Shown here piece after piece: positions 16,634 to 25,238 of a stretch of 64,000 nucleotides of DNA. Origin of the DNA: Sinorhizobium glycinis (GTDB lineage Bacteria; Pseudomonadota; Alphaproteobacteria; Rhizobiales; Rhizobiaceae); the NCBI RefSeq assembly GCF_001651865.1, contig NZ_LPUX01000064.1, forward strand, positions 62,001 through 126,000. The letters are read 5' to 3'. The translations under genes and the position numbers were made by a program. Below the pieces are notes generated by a model, which did no database searches, had not been told where the DNA came from, and was given only the letters and a program-made list of their open reading frames with translations. How positions within the stretch are numbered: position 1 is the stretch's first letter; each line of letters opens with the position of its first letter.

Positions 16634-16806
16634 GCTTCGATCAAAGGCGATTGAAGCGAGCTCAGGCTCCGATACTGCCTGTCAAAGACACCGACGTCGC
16701 AAGGTCTTTGCCTCCAAGGGTTTCCTGCTGGTCCCGGAGCGCAATGTCCGAGCGGCGTTTTTTTACGCCGGCTTTCTACCGGCTACCAGTTTGAGGGAAC
16801 GTGCGC
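16634..16806 (+). ncRNA. nas operon leader, candidate NasT-controlled attenuator
   Basis: About 170 nt between the predicted sigma-54 start site and the first ORF. Structures seen: CAAAGAC pairing with GTCTTTG across about 14 nt (16683-16710), a seven-T run near 16758-16764 inside GGCGT-T5-ACGCC, and a stable GCCGG/CCGGC hairpin (about 16768-16784). ANTAR-controlled leaders have a binding hairpin followed by a terminator with a U-run. The layout fits, but I could not define the exact terminator stem. Confidence 0.5.
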
Positions 16807-16968
16807 ATGACCAACCGCATCGTGATGATGGCCGACGGACCGTCTGCACGAATTGGCGAAATTCTCGATGTGCCGCTCGCCCGGGCGCGCCGGCGCGCCG
16901 GACCCGCCTCCAACCGAAACTACCTGAACTGTCGCGAAGCCGTGCGCTTCGTCGAAGCTGCGGAGTGA
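16807..16968 (+). pseudogene. nrtD: 53-codon remnant of nitrate ABC transporter ATPase gene nrtD (3' end)
   Basis: An intact small frame, MTNRIVMMADGPSARIGEIL onward, matches the C-terminal tail of NrtD/NasD-type nitrate transporter ATPases (after the ABC core, pattern ..DRIVMMTNGPxARIGEIL..). An in-frame TGA at 16792 blocks any upstream extension and no Walker or ABC signature is present. It has its own AGGGA ribosome site. Its last codons contain the GGAG (16962-16965) that probably serves nirB, and its stop is 7 nt before the nirB ATG. It looks like the scar of a deleted nrtABCD segment that still couples translation into nirB. Confidence 0.7.
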
Positions 16969-16975
16969 CTACCCA

Positions 16976-19438
16976 ATGGCTGAACGCACCCCTGAAAAAC
17001 TCGTCATCATCGGCAACGGCATGGCGCCGGGCCGCATGCTGGAAGAGCTCTTCGAGAAGGCGCCCGGGCGCTATCAAGTGACGATCTTCAACGCCGAGCC
17101 GCGCGTCAATTACGACCGCATCATGCTCTCGCCCGTGCTCTCCGGCGAAAAGGAGTACGAGGAGATCATCATCCATGGCGACGGGTGGTACATCAAGCAC
17201 GGCATCACCCTCTACAAGGGCCACAAGATCGTCGCCATAGACCGTAACGCCAAGACAGTCACCTCCGATCACGGCGTCACGGAAAGCTACGACAAGCTGG
17301 TGATCGCCACGGGTTCGGTGCCCTTCATCATTCCGGTGCCCGGCAAGGACCTGCGCGGCGTCATCACCTATCGCGATCTCGACGACGTGCAGGCGATGCT
17401 GCTCGCGGCCCAGTCCCGTGAAAAGGCCGTCGTCATCGGTGGCGGCCTGCTCGGACTGGAAGCGGCGGCCGGCCTCGCCCAGCGCGGCATGGACGTCACC
17501 GTGCTGCATGTGATGCCGACGTTGATGGAACGCCAGCTCGACCCGGCCGCCGGCTACCTGCTTCAGAAGGCGGTTGAAGGTCGCGGCATCAAGGTCATTA
17601 CCAAGGCAAATACCAAACGAATCGTCGGAGAAGAAAAGGTCGAGGGCATCGAGCTCGACGACGGCCGGATCATCCCGGCGACGCTTGTCGTCATGGCGGT
17701 CGGCATCAGGCCGAGTGCCGGCCTTGCCAAGGATGCAGGGCTCGCCGTCAACCGCGGCATCGTCGTCGACGCCGGCATGCAGACCTCCGACGGGGACATC
17801 ATGGCGCTCGGCGAATGCGCCGAAGTCGGCGGCATGGTTTACGGCCTGGTCGCGCCGCTCTACGAAATGGCCCGGGTTGCCGCCTCCCACCTCGCCGGGG
17901 ACCGCAAGGCCGCCTTCGTCCACTCGGACACGCCGACCAAGCTGAAAGTGACCGGAATCAACCTCTATTCGGTCGGCGACTTTGCCGATGGCGACGGGCG
18001 CGAGGAGATCGTGCTGCGCGACGCCACCGCCGGCATTTACAAGCGGCTGGTGCTCAAGGAGAACCGCATCATCGGTACGGTGCTCTACGGCGAAACTACG
18101 GACGGAGCCTGGTTCAACGACCTGTTGAAGCGCGGCACCGACATCACCGAAATGCGCGACACGTTGATCTTCGGCCAGGCCTACCAGGGAGGAGCCCCTC
18201 TGGACCCTACGGCGGCCGTTGCAGCCTTGCCGGATGATGCGGAAATCTGCGGCTGCAACGGCGTGTGCAAGGGCAAGATCGTCTCGACGATCACCGGCAA
18301 GGGCCTGACCTCGCTCGACGAGGTTCGCGCCCACACGAAGGCATCCGCCTCCTGCGGCTCCTGCACCGGCCTCGTCGAGCAGCTGATGTCGCTCACCCTC
18401 GGCGAAGGCTACAACCCGGCCGCCGTCCAGCCGATGTGCAACTGCACCGAGCTCGGCCATGACGACGTGCGCCGTCTCATCAAGGCGAAGGGGCTGAAGA
18501 CCATTCCCGCCGTTATGCAGGAGCTGGAGTGGAAGACCTCCTGCGGCTGCGCCAAATGTCGTCCGGCCCTCAACTACTATCTCGTCTGCGACTGGCCGGA
18601 CGAATATGCCGACGACTACCAGTCGCGCTTCATCAACGAGCGCGTCCACGCCAATATCCAGAAGGACGGCACCTACTCGGTGGTGCCGCGCATGTGGGGC
18701 GGCGTCACCAACTCGCAGGAACTGCGTGCCATCGCCGATGTGGTCGACAAGTTCAATGTTCCGCTGGTCAAGGTGACCGGCGGCCAGCGCATCGACCTGC
18801 TCGGCATCGAGAAGGAGGACCTGCCCTCCGTCTGGGCCGATCTCGGCAAGGCAGGCTTCGTCTCGGGCCAGGCCTATGCCAAAGGATTGCGCACGGTGAA
18901 AACCTGCGTCGGCTCGCAATGGTGTCGCTTCGGCACCCAGGATTCGACCGGTCTCGGCATTCGCATCGAGAAGTTCATGTGGGGTTCGTGGACGCCGGCC
19001 AAGTTGAAGATGGCCGTCTCCGGCTGCCCGCGCAACTGCGCCGAGGCGACCTGCAAGGACATCGGCGTCATCTGCGTCGATTCCGGTTTCGAGATCCACT
19101 TCGCCGGCGCCGCCGGTCTCGACATCAAGGGCACCGAGGTGCTCGGACTGGTCAAGACCGAGGACGAGGCGCTCGAGCACATCGTCGCACTGACGCAGAT
19201 GTATCGCGAACAGGCCCGCTATCTGGAGCGCATCTACAAGTGGGCGAAGCGCATCGGCCTCGACGAGATCCGCCGGCAGATCATGGACGATGCCGAGAAG
19301 CGCAAGGCCTATTACGACCGCTTCGTCTTCAGCCAGAAATTCGCCCAGGTCGATCCCTGGTCGGAGCGGGTCTCCGGCAAGGACAAGCACGAATTCCGGC
19401 CGATGGCGACGGTCGGCTTCAACCAGGCAGCGGAATGA
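16976..19438 (+). CDS. nirB: NirB, assimilatory nitrite reductase large subunit
   Basis: NAD(P)H-dependent siroheme nitrite reductase reducing nitrite to ammonium in the cytoplasm. A protein of 820 residues: FAD/NAD-binding modules with IIGNGMAPGR at the N-terminus and VVIGGGLLGLEAAAGL in the second Rossmann domain; BFD-like [2Fe-2S] cysteines around CGCNGVCKGKI and CGSC; then the siroheme/4Fe-4S domain with CVGSQWCRFGTQDS and GCPRNCAEATC. ATG 16976 is 7 nt after the nrtD remnant. nirD, nasA and the siroheme synthase gene follow closely, so all are expected on the sigma-54 transcript under NasT control. Confidence 0.96.
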   Translation: MAERTPEKLVIIGNGMAPGRMLEELFEKAPGRYQVTIFNAEPRVNYDRIMLSPVLSGEKEYEEIIIHGDGWYIKHGITLYKGHKIVAIDRNAKTVTSDHGVTESYDKLVIATGSVPFIIPVPGKDLRGVITYRDLDDVQAMLLAAQSREKAVVIGGGLLGLEAAAGLAQRGMDVTVLHVMPTLMERQLDPAAGYLLQKAVEGRGIKVITKANTKRIVGEEKVEGIELDDGRIIPATLVVMAVGIRPSAGLAKDAGLAVNRGIVVDAGMQTSDGDIMALGECAEVGGMVYGLVAPLYEMARVAASHLAGDRKAAFVHSDTPTKLKVTGINLYSVGDFADGDGREEIVLRDATAGIYKRLVLKENRIIGTVLYGETTDGAWFNDLLKRGTDITEMRDTLIFGQAYQGGAPLDPTAAVAALPDDAEICGCNGVCKGKIVSTITGKGLTSLDEVRAHTKASASCGSCTGLVEQLMSLTLGEGYNPAAVQPMCNCTELGHDDVRRLIKAKGLKTIPAVMQELEWKTSCGCAKCRPALNYYLVCDWPDEYADDYQSRFINERVHANIQKDGTYSVVPRMWGGVTNSQELRAIADVVDKFNVPLVKVTGGQRIDLLGIEKEDLPSVWADLGKAGFVSGQAYAKGLRTVKTCVGSQWCRFGTQDSTGLGIRIEKFMWGSWTPAKLKMAVSGCPRNCAEATCKDIGVICVDSGFEIHFAGAAGLDIKGTEVLGLVKTEDEALEHIVALTQMYREQARYLERIYKWAKRIGLDEIRRQIMDDAEKRKAYYDRFVFSQKFAQVDPWSERVSGKDKHEFRPMATVGFNQAAE

Positions 19439-19448
19439 GGTGATGACA

Positions 19449-19781
19449 ATGAACTGGATTGCTATTGGCCAGATCAGCGACATTCCGCTCCGCGGCGCCC
19501 GTTGCGTCAAGACGCCGATCGGCAAGATCGCCGTCTTCCGGACTGCCGAGAACGAGGTCTTCGCGATCGAGGACCACTGCCCGCACAAGGGCGGGCCGCT
19601 CAGCCAGGGCATCGTCCATGGCACGGCGGTCACCTGCCCGCTGCACAACTGGGTGATCTCGCTCGAGACCGGCAAGGCGCTTGGCGCCGACGAGGGCGCG
19701 GTGCGCACGATCCCGGTCAAGAACGACAATGGGGCGCTCTTCATCGCGCTCGAGAACCTGGCACTGGCAGCGGCGGAGTAG
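19449..19781 (+). CDS. nirD: NirD, nitrite reductase small subunit (Rieske-like)
   Basis: A 110-residue Rieske-fold small subunit that supports NirB. The cluster-type motifs CPHKGGPLSQG and CPLHNW are present, so unlike some NirD proteins the C-x-H...C-x2-H ligands are intact. ATG 19449 is chosen over 19443 because GAGG at 19437-19440 is 8 nt away. nirB ends 10 nt upstream and the nasA start lies 2 nt after the nirD stop. Confidence 0.93.
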   Translation: MNWIAIGQISDIPLRGARCVKTPIGKIAVFRTAENEVFAIEDHCPHKGGPLSQGIVHGTAVTCPLHNWVISLETGKALGADEGAVRTIPVKNDNGALFIALENLALAAAE

Positions 19782-19783
19782 AG

Positions 19784-22441
19784 ATGGCGTGCGAGGTCAA
19801 GACCACCTGTCCCTATTGCGGCGTCGGCTGCGGCGTCATCGCCCGCGTGGGTGATGACGGTGCGGTCAGCGTCAAGGGCGACCCCGAGCATCCGGCCAAT
19901 TTCGGCCGGCTCTGTTCCAAGGGTTCGGCGCTAGCCGAAACTCTCGATCTCGACGGCCGTCTCCTCCATCCGGAAATCGGTGGCCGCCGCGCAGGCTGGG
20001 ACGAAGCGCTTGAGCTCGTGGCCGAACGGTTTTCGCAAGCCATTGCCGAACACGGGCCGGATTCGGTTGCCTTCTATGTGTCGGGGCAATTGCTGACCGA
20101 GGACTACTACCTCGCCAACAAGCTGATGAAGGGCTTCATCGGTTCGGCCAATATCGACACCAATTCGCGCCTCTGCATGTCCTCCTCCGTCGCCGGCCAC
20201 CGGCGCGCCTTCGGCTCCGATACGGTGCCGGGGACCTACGAGGACCTGGAGCTTGCCGATCTCGTCATCCTGACCGGGTCCAACCTCGCCTGGTGCCATC
20301 CGGTGCTCTATCAGCGCCTTGCCGCGGCGAAGGCCAGCCGCCCGGAGATGAAGGTCGTCGTCATCGATCCCCGGCGGACCATGACGGCCGACATCGCCGA
20401 CATGCATCTGGCTATCGCTCCTGACGGCGACGTGGCGCTTTTCAACGGTCTGCTTGCGCATCTGGCATCGAGCGGCGCTGTCGACCAGGACTATGTCTCG
20501 GCCAACACCAACGGCTTCACAGAGGCCGTTCAGGCCGCCGCGGCGCTCGATCTCCCAAGCCTGTCGGACGTGACAGGGCTCACGCAAAAGCAGTTGCGCG
20601 ATTTCTTCCGGCTGTTCGAGACGACGGAAAAGGTCGTGACCTGCTACAGCCAGGGGGTCAATCAATCCTCCGCCGGCACCGACAAGGTCAACGCCATCCT
20701 CAACTGCCATCTCGCGACCGGCCGTATCGGCCGGCCCGGCATGGGCCCCTTCTCGCTGACCGGCCAGCCGAATGCGATGGGCGGCCGCGAAGTCGGCGGG
20801 CTGGCAAATATGCTTGCCGCCCACCTGGACATCGAGAAGGAAATCGACCGCGATCTGGTGCGGCGCTTCTGGGGAGCTACCGCAGTCGCCTCCAAGCCGG
20901 GGCTCAAGGCGGTGGACATGTTCCGCGCCGTCGCCGACGGCCGCATAAAGGCGCTCTGGATCATGGCGACGAACCCGGTCGTCTCCATGCCCGACGCCGA
21001 TGCCGTCGAAGCGGCGATCAAGGCCTGTCCCTTCGTCGTCGTCTCCGACATGCAGCGTCACACCGATACGGCCCGCCACGCCCATGTGGCTCTGCCCTCG
21101 CTCGGCTGGGGCGAAAAGGACGGCACGGTGACCAATTCCGAGCGGCGCATCTCGCGCCAGCGCGCCTTTCTTCCGGCGCCCGGAGAAGCACGCGCCGACT
21201 GGTGGCAGCTCGCCGAGGTCGCGCGGCGCATGGGCTTTGACGAGGCCTTCAGCCATGCGTCGCAGTCCGCGATCTTTGCCGAGCACGCCGCGCTTTCCGG
21301 CTTCGAAAACGACGGCCGCCGCGATTTCGATATCGGCGCCCATGCGGCGATCGAGCCGGCGGCCTATAACGATCTCGCGCCTTTCCAATGGCCGCAGCCG
21401 AAAGGCACCGCGCCTCAAGGTACGCGCTTCTTCGCGAAGGGCGAGTTCTATCATGCGGACGGGCGCGCCCGCTTCATCGCGGTTCAGGCGCCGCAGGCGC
21501 GCCGCGCCAATGAGGCCTTCCCCTATACGCTTAACACCGGCCGCGTTCGCGACCATTGGCACACCATGACCCGAACCGGCAAGAGCGCGCGGCTTTCCAG
21601 CCACCTCGCCGAGCCCTTCGTTGAGATCCATCCGCGCGATGCGCAGAATATCGGTGTCTCCGATGCCGACCTCGTGGTGATCGAGAGCCCCCACGGCTCG
21701 GCGGTCGTCCGGGCGCTCGTCACCGATCGCCAGGCCGAAGGCAATCTCTTCGTGCCGATGCACTGGAACGATCAGTTCGCCTCGAAGGCGCGAATCGACG
21801 CTCTCGTCGCGCCTCTGACCGACCCGTTCTCCGGCCAGCCGGCGTCGAAGAACGTCGCAGTCCGGGCCAAACGCTTCTCGGCCAAGACATACGGCTTCGC
21901 CGTTTCGGCAACGAAGCCCGAGGGGCTCGATGCCGCCTATTGGGCGATCGCCAAGGCCGAGGGCGGATGGCGGATGGAGCTTGCCCTGACCGATATGGAC
22001 GGCGATTGGATCGACTGGTGCCGGCATGCCTTCTCCGTTCCCGCCGATATCGACCCGATCGGCTATACGGACCGGACCTCCGGCGAGTTTCGCCTCGCCT
22101 TCTTCGACGGCGACAGGCTGCTCGCCGCGCTCTTCCTGTCGCCGCGGCCGGTCGCCGTGGCGCGGAGTTGGGCGGTTTCGCAGCTTCGGGCTTCGCATGC
22201 CAATCTCAGCAAGCGCTTCGCAGTCGCCGCCGGCCGCCCCGGTGCCGACAAGCCTGACCCGGGTGCGACGGTCTGTTCCTGCTTCAGCGTCGGCGTCAAC
22301 CAGATCACCGCCGCCATCCGAGAAGGCTGTCACAGCGTCGAGGCAGTCGGCGAGAAGACCAGCGCCGGCACCAATTGCGGCTCCTGCCGCTCCGAAATCA
22401 GGGGGATCATCAATGCATGCCTTGCCGCCGCTGCCGAATGA
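19784..22441 (+). CDS. nasA: NasA, assimilatory nitrate reductase catalytic subunit
   Basis: Molybdenum bis-MGD nitrate reductase, 885 residues, reducing nitrate to nitrite in the cytoplasm (no Tat signal). The N-terminal [4Fe-4S] motif CPYCGVGCGV plus a later Cys (RLCSKG) is followed by molybdopterin-binding domains (YVSGQLLTEDYYLANKLMKG; GRIGRPGMGPFSLTGQPNAM). The C-terminus ends in a BFD-like [2Fe-2S] domain (CSCFSVG...CGSCRSE), as in the Klebsiella type. No separate NADH-dependent NasC reductase is encoded beside it, so the electron donor is unknown. The start is ATG 19784; the longer open frame upstream overlaps nirD. Confidence 0.95.
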   Translation: MACEVKTTCPYCGVGCGVIARVGDDGAVSVKGDPEHPANFGRLCSKGSALAETLDLDGRLLHPEIGGRRAGWDEALELVAERFSQAIAEHGPDSVAFYVSGQLLTEDYYLANKLMKGFIGSANIDTNSRLCMSSSVAGHRRAFGSDTVPGTYEDLELADLVILTGSNLAWCHPVLYQRLAAAKASRPEMKVVVIDPRRTMTADIADMHLAIAPDGDVALFNGLLAHLASSGAVDQDYVSANTNGFTEAVQAAAALDLPSLSDVTGLTQKQLRDFFRLFETTEKVVTCYSQGVNQSSAGTDKVNAILNCHLATGRIGRPGMGPFSLTGQPNAMGGREVGGLANMLAAHLDIEKEIDRDLVRRFWGATAVASKPGLKAVDMFRAVADGRIKALWIMATNPVVSMPDADAVEAAIKACPFVVVSDMQRHTDTARHAHVALPSLGWGEKDGTVTNSERRISRQRAFLPAPGEARADWWQLAEVARRMGFDEAFSHASQSAIFAEHAALSGFENDGRRDFDIGAHAAIEPAAYNDLAPFQWPQPKGTAPQGTRFFAKGEFYHADGRARFIAVQAPQARRANEAFPYTLNTGRVRDHWHTMTRTGKSARLSSHLAEPFVEIHPRDAQNIGVSDADLVVIESPHGSAVVRALVTDRQAEGNLFVPMHWNDQFASKARIDALVAPLTDPFSGQPASKNVAVRAKRFSAKTYGFAVSATKPEGLDAAYWAIAKAEGGWRMELALTDMDGDWIDWCRHAFSVPADIDPIGYTDRTSGEFRLAFFDGDRLLAALFLSPRPVAVARSWAVSQLRASHANLSKRFAVAAGRPGADKPDPGATVCSCFSVGVNQITAAIREGCHSVEAVGEKTSAGTNCGSCRSEIRGIINACLAAAAE

Positions 22442-23585
22442 TCGAGCCTCGAAACCACAGCGTGTCGCGGCGCTTGCGACGCTGCCGCTCTTCTGGACGC
22501 TGAAGGGCAAGCGCGTCGTCGTCGCCGGCGGCAGCGACGGTGCCGCCTGGAAAGCCGAACTCCTGGCGGCCTGTGGCGCAGAGGTCCATGTCTATGCACC
22601 ACAGCCGGACCTCGGCGACGGCTTTCTCGACGTCTTCGCCCGCGGCGCCGCCGACAAAGGCGGTTCGTTCGTGCATCATGACGAATCCTGGCACGAGGGT
22701 ATCTTCGATGATGCGGCGCTGGCGATCGCCGACTGTGACGATGACCAAGAGGCCGAAGCCTTCTTCAAGGCGGCACGTTCGGCCGGCGTGCCCGTCAACG
22801 TCATCGACAAGCCCGAGTTCTGCGAGTTCCAGTTCGGATCGATCGTCAACCGCTCGCCCGTGGTCGTGGCGATTTCCACCGACGGGGCCGCGCCGATCCT
22901 GGCGCAGGCGATCCGCCGCCGGATCGAGACCCTGCTGCCGCCGGCGATCAAGACCTGGGCGGGAATCGCGCAGGCGATCCGCGAACGGGTGAACGGGCGC
23001 CTGCAACCCGGTGCTCAGCGCCGGGCTTTTTGGGAGCGCTTTGTCGATCGGGCTTTTGCAGACACACCGGAGGAGGGTGTGGTGACGCGGCTGATGGCGG
23101 AGTTGGATCGTCTGGCGACGCCCCGCCCCACCATCGGCCGCGTCACCATCGTCGGCGCTGGCCCGGGCGATGCGGAACTGCTGACGCTGAAGGCGATCCG
23201 CGCCTTACAGGCGGCCGACGTCATCCTCTATGACGAGCGCATCTCCAACGACGTGCTGGAACTGGCGCGGCGCGAAGCCAAGCGCATCCTTGTCAGCCAG
23301 CCAGATCGAAATGCTGGTGATCAAGAGGCAAGTCCGTCGATGGCCTCTCTCGCGAGGGCCGGAAGACGCGTGGTGCGCCTCCAGGCGGGCGATCCGACAG
23401 CCGGTTCCGCGACGCAGGAGGAAGCTGTCTGGCTGACCAAGCTCGGCATTCCCGTGGAGCTCGTACCGGGTGTCGCCGATCGCCGCGACCGGCGCGCCTG
23501 GGAGAACGGCGACGCAGAGACGGTCATTGCCGCGGGCAGGGCCGAGCACGCCACCGAGCAGCGTCTGCGTGCCGCCGGCCATTGA
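22413..23585 (+). CDS. cysG: Siroheme synthase CysG-like, with degenerate truncated methyltransferase domain
   Basis: CysG normally makes siroheme, the NirB cofactor, by SAM methylation of uroporphyrinogen III, oxidation and ferrochelation. Here the N-terminal dehydrogenase/ferrochelatase part (about 1-220: GKRVVVAGGSDGAAWKAELL; FGSIVNRSPVVVAISTDGAAP) is intact. The SUMT part starts well (VGAGPGDAELLTLKAIRAL) but then diverges: the usual GGDPFxFGRGGEE reads AGDPTAGSATQEE, and the protein stops shortly after VPGV, leaving 390 residues instead of about 460-480. Methylation is probably supplied by another SUMT such as CobA. ATG 22413 follows AGGGGG and overlaps nasA by 29 nt. Confidence 0.85.
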   Translation: MHALPPLPNDRASKPQRVAALATLPLFWTLKGKRVVVAGGSDGAAWKAELLAACGAEVHVYAPQPDLGDGFLDVFARGAADKGGSFVHHDESWHEGIFDDAALAIADCDDDQEAEAFFKAARSAGVPVNVIDKPEFCEFQFGSIVNRSPVVVAISTDGAAPILAQAIRRRIETLLPPAIKTWAGIAQAIRERVNGRLQPGAQRRAFWERFVDRAFADTPEEGVVTRLMAELDRLATPRPTIGRVTIVGAGPGDAELLTLKAIRALQAADVILYDERISNDVLELARREAKRILVSQPDRNAGDQEASPSMASLARAGRRVVRLQAGDPTAGSATQEEAVWLTKLGIPVELVPGVADRRDRRAWENGDAETVIAAGRAEHATEQRLRAAGH

Positions 23586-23606
23586 GGCTGTTTCCGTTCC
23601 GCGGCC

Positions 23607-23626
23607 GGCGGCGTCCATAGGCCGCC
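23607..23626. terminator. stem-loop between convergent cysG and nudix genes
   Basis: GGCGGC and GCCGCC separated by 8 nt in the 81-bp gap between convergent genes. No U-run, so it is a weak candidate. Confidence 0.3.
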
Positions 23627-23666
23627 TTCGCTTTGGTGCTCCAGTCAGTCGCCTGCCCCGGCCTCC

Positions 23667-24131
23667 TCATCGCTCCTCGCGCCGGGCGTCCAGGCGCTCG
23701 ATGAATGCCCTCTGGGCGGCATTGATCTTTTCGCGCGCATCGCAGAGCGTGAACCATTCGGCTCGATCCACCTCCGGGAAGGATTGCATACGCCCGCTTT
23801 TCGGCGGCCACTCCATCTCGAACAGGTTGCTGCGAATGCTGGCAATGTCGAACTCGCTTTCGCCCGCAAAGCCGGCGATCAGCTTGCCGCTCTTCAGCCG
23901 AACTTCGCCAAGGGGCTCCAACGGCCCCGTCACCGCGATGCCGGTCTCCTCGAAGAATTCGCGGCGCGCCGCCGCTTCGGGCTCCTCGCCGGCGTCATAT
24001 TCGCCTTTCGGGATCGACCAGGCTCCGAGGTCCCTGTTGCTCCAGAACGGACCGCCGGGATGGACGAGCAGGACGACGAGTGTACCGGCTTCGTACTTGT
24101 AAAGCAGGATGCCCGCGCTTTTCTTCGGCAT
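23667..24131 (-). CDS. Nudix hydrolase
   Basis: A 154-residue NUDIX protein with a complete box G-x5-E-x7-REFFEETGI (GEYDAGEEPEAAARREFF onward), preceded by the family-typical SAGILLYKYEAG and GPFWSNRDLGAWSIPKG. It resembles the predicted NTP pyrophosphohydrolases of COG4119, whose substrates are poorly defined. ATG 24131 has AGAGGGG upstream and gives the usual MPKKSAG start. It is divergent from the alcohol dehydrogenase gene and convergent with cysG. Confidence 0.85.
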   Translation of the reverse strand: MPKKSAGILLYKYEAGTLVVLLVHPGGPFWSNRDLGAWSIPKGEYDAGEEPEAAARREFFEETGIAVTGPLEPLGEVRLKSGKLIAGFAGESEFDIASIRSNLFEMEWPPKSGRMQSFPEVDRAEWFTLCDAREKINAAQRAFIERLDARREER

Positions 24132-24254
24132 GTGCAACCCCTCTGGCGATAGCACCGACGCAATCTCGACCTCGGCGGCCAGGGCAGGATATCATTGATG
24201 CGACCGCTTCGGACGAATGTCCGTAGCGTGGCAGGTTTCAACCAGGCGACATCC

Positions 24255-25238
24255 ATGCGCGCGATGGCTCTCGAAGCAATCGGCAAGCCGCTGGTGGCGG
24301 TCGAGCGGCCTCTGCCGCAGCCGCTGGCCGGCCAGCTACGGCTCAGGGTCGAGGCCTGCGCCGTGTGCCGCACGGATCTGCACGTGGTCGACGGGGATCT
24401 GCCGCAGCCGCAGCTGCCGCTCGTTCCCGGCCACGAGATCGTCGGCATCGTCGAGGCAGTCGGCACGGAAGTGGATCCCGCAAGGATCGGCCGCCGCGCC
24501 GGCGTGCCGTGGCTCGGCCATACCTGCGGGACATGCTTCTATTGCCGCTCGAGCATGGAGAACCTCTGCGATGACCCCTTGTTCACTGGCTATACCTGCG
24601 ACGGCGGCTTCGCCACGTATGTCGTCGCTGATGCGGACTATGCCTTCGATCTCGACCCTGCAGGCGACCCCGTGTCTCTCGCGCCTCTGCTTTGCGCCGG
24701 TCTTGTCGGCTGGCGCTCTCTGAAGCGGGCCGGCGACGGCCGGAGGATCGGCATTTACGGGTTCGGCGCCGCCGCGCACATCATCACGCAGGTCTGCCTA
24801 TGGCAGGGCAGGCAGGTCTACGCCTTCACGCGGCCCGCAGACACGGCCGCACGGCACTTTGCCCTCGATCTCGGCGCGGCCTGGGCGGGTGCCTCGGACG
24901 AAGCGCCGCCAGCGCCACTGGATGCGGCGATCATCTTCGCCCCGGTTGGAGAACTGGTTCCGGCAGCGCTGAAGGCGGTGCGCAAGGGCGGGCGTGTCGT
25001 GTGCGGCGGCATCCATATGAGCGACCTTCCCTCCATGCCCTATGCGGTGCTCTGGGGCGAGCGCGAGCTCCTGTCCGTTGCAAACCTGACGCGTCAGGAC
25101 GCCCGCGAGTTCCTGGCGATTGCCGCCGGCGCCGGCGTGCGCACCCGAACGACCGTCTATCCGCTCAACAAGGCAAATGCCGCGCTCGACGACCTTCGCG
25201 CCGGCCGGTTGAGCGGCGCTGCCGTGCTTGTGCCGTGA
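24255..25238 (+). CDS. Zinc-dependent alcohol dehydrogenase family protein
   Basis: A 327-residue medium-chain dehydrogenase. The catalytic zinc site is at CAVCRTDLH with GHEIVG. The structural zinc cysteines follow C-x2-C-x2-C-x7-C (CGTCFYCRSSMENLC), and the Rossmann core is GIYGFGAAAHIITQV. Closest in style to the YjgB/AdhA-like zinc-binding alcohol dehydrogenases found with stress or microaerobic genes in rhizobia; the substrate is not predictable. ATG 24255 gives the canonical MRAMALE start; a TTG/ATG pair at 24195-24200 would add about 20 atypical residues. Confidence 0.88.
   Translation: MRAMALEAIGKPLVAVERPLPQPLAGQLRLRVEACAVCRTDLHVVDGDLPQPQLPLVPGHEIVGIVEAVGTEVDPARIGRRAGVPWLGHTCGTCFYCRSSMENLCDDPLFTGYTCDGGFATYVVADADYAFDLDPAGDPVSLAPLLCAGLVGWRSLKRAGDGRRIGIYGFGAAAHIITQVCLWQGRQVYAFTRPADTAARHFALDLGAAWAGASDEAPPAPLDAAIIFAPVGELVPAALKAVRKGGRVVCGGIHMSDLPSMPYAVLWGERELLSVANLTRQDAREFLAIAAGAGVRTRTTVYPLNKANAALDDLRAGRLSGAAVLVP

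Noticed and set aside
16753-16772. canonical rho-independent terminator in the nas leader
   Set aside because: The seven-T run is in the loop of a 5-bp stem and no longer stem directly precedes it; an attenuator is likely but this exact hairpin is not a standard terminator.
16763-19891. 1042-codon open frame on the - strand
   Set aside because: It is antisense to nirB, nirD and the start of nasA, has no recognisable domain and is typical of long antisense frames in GC-rich coding DNA. The same applies to 19931-22510 (-) and 54134-56089 (+).
24195-24254. longer start for the zinc alcohol dehydrogenase
   Set aside because: The TTG/ATG start adds residues absent from the family pattern; ATG 24255 gives the usual MRAMALE beginning.
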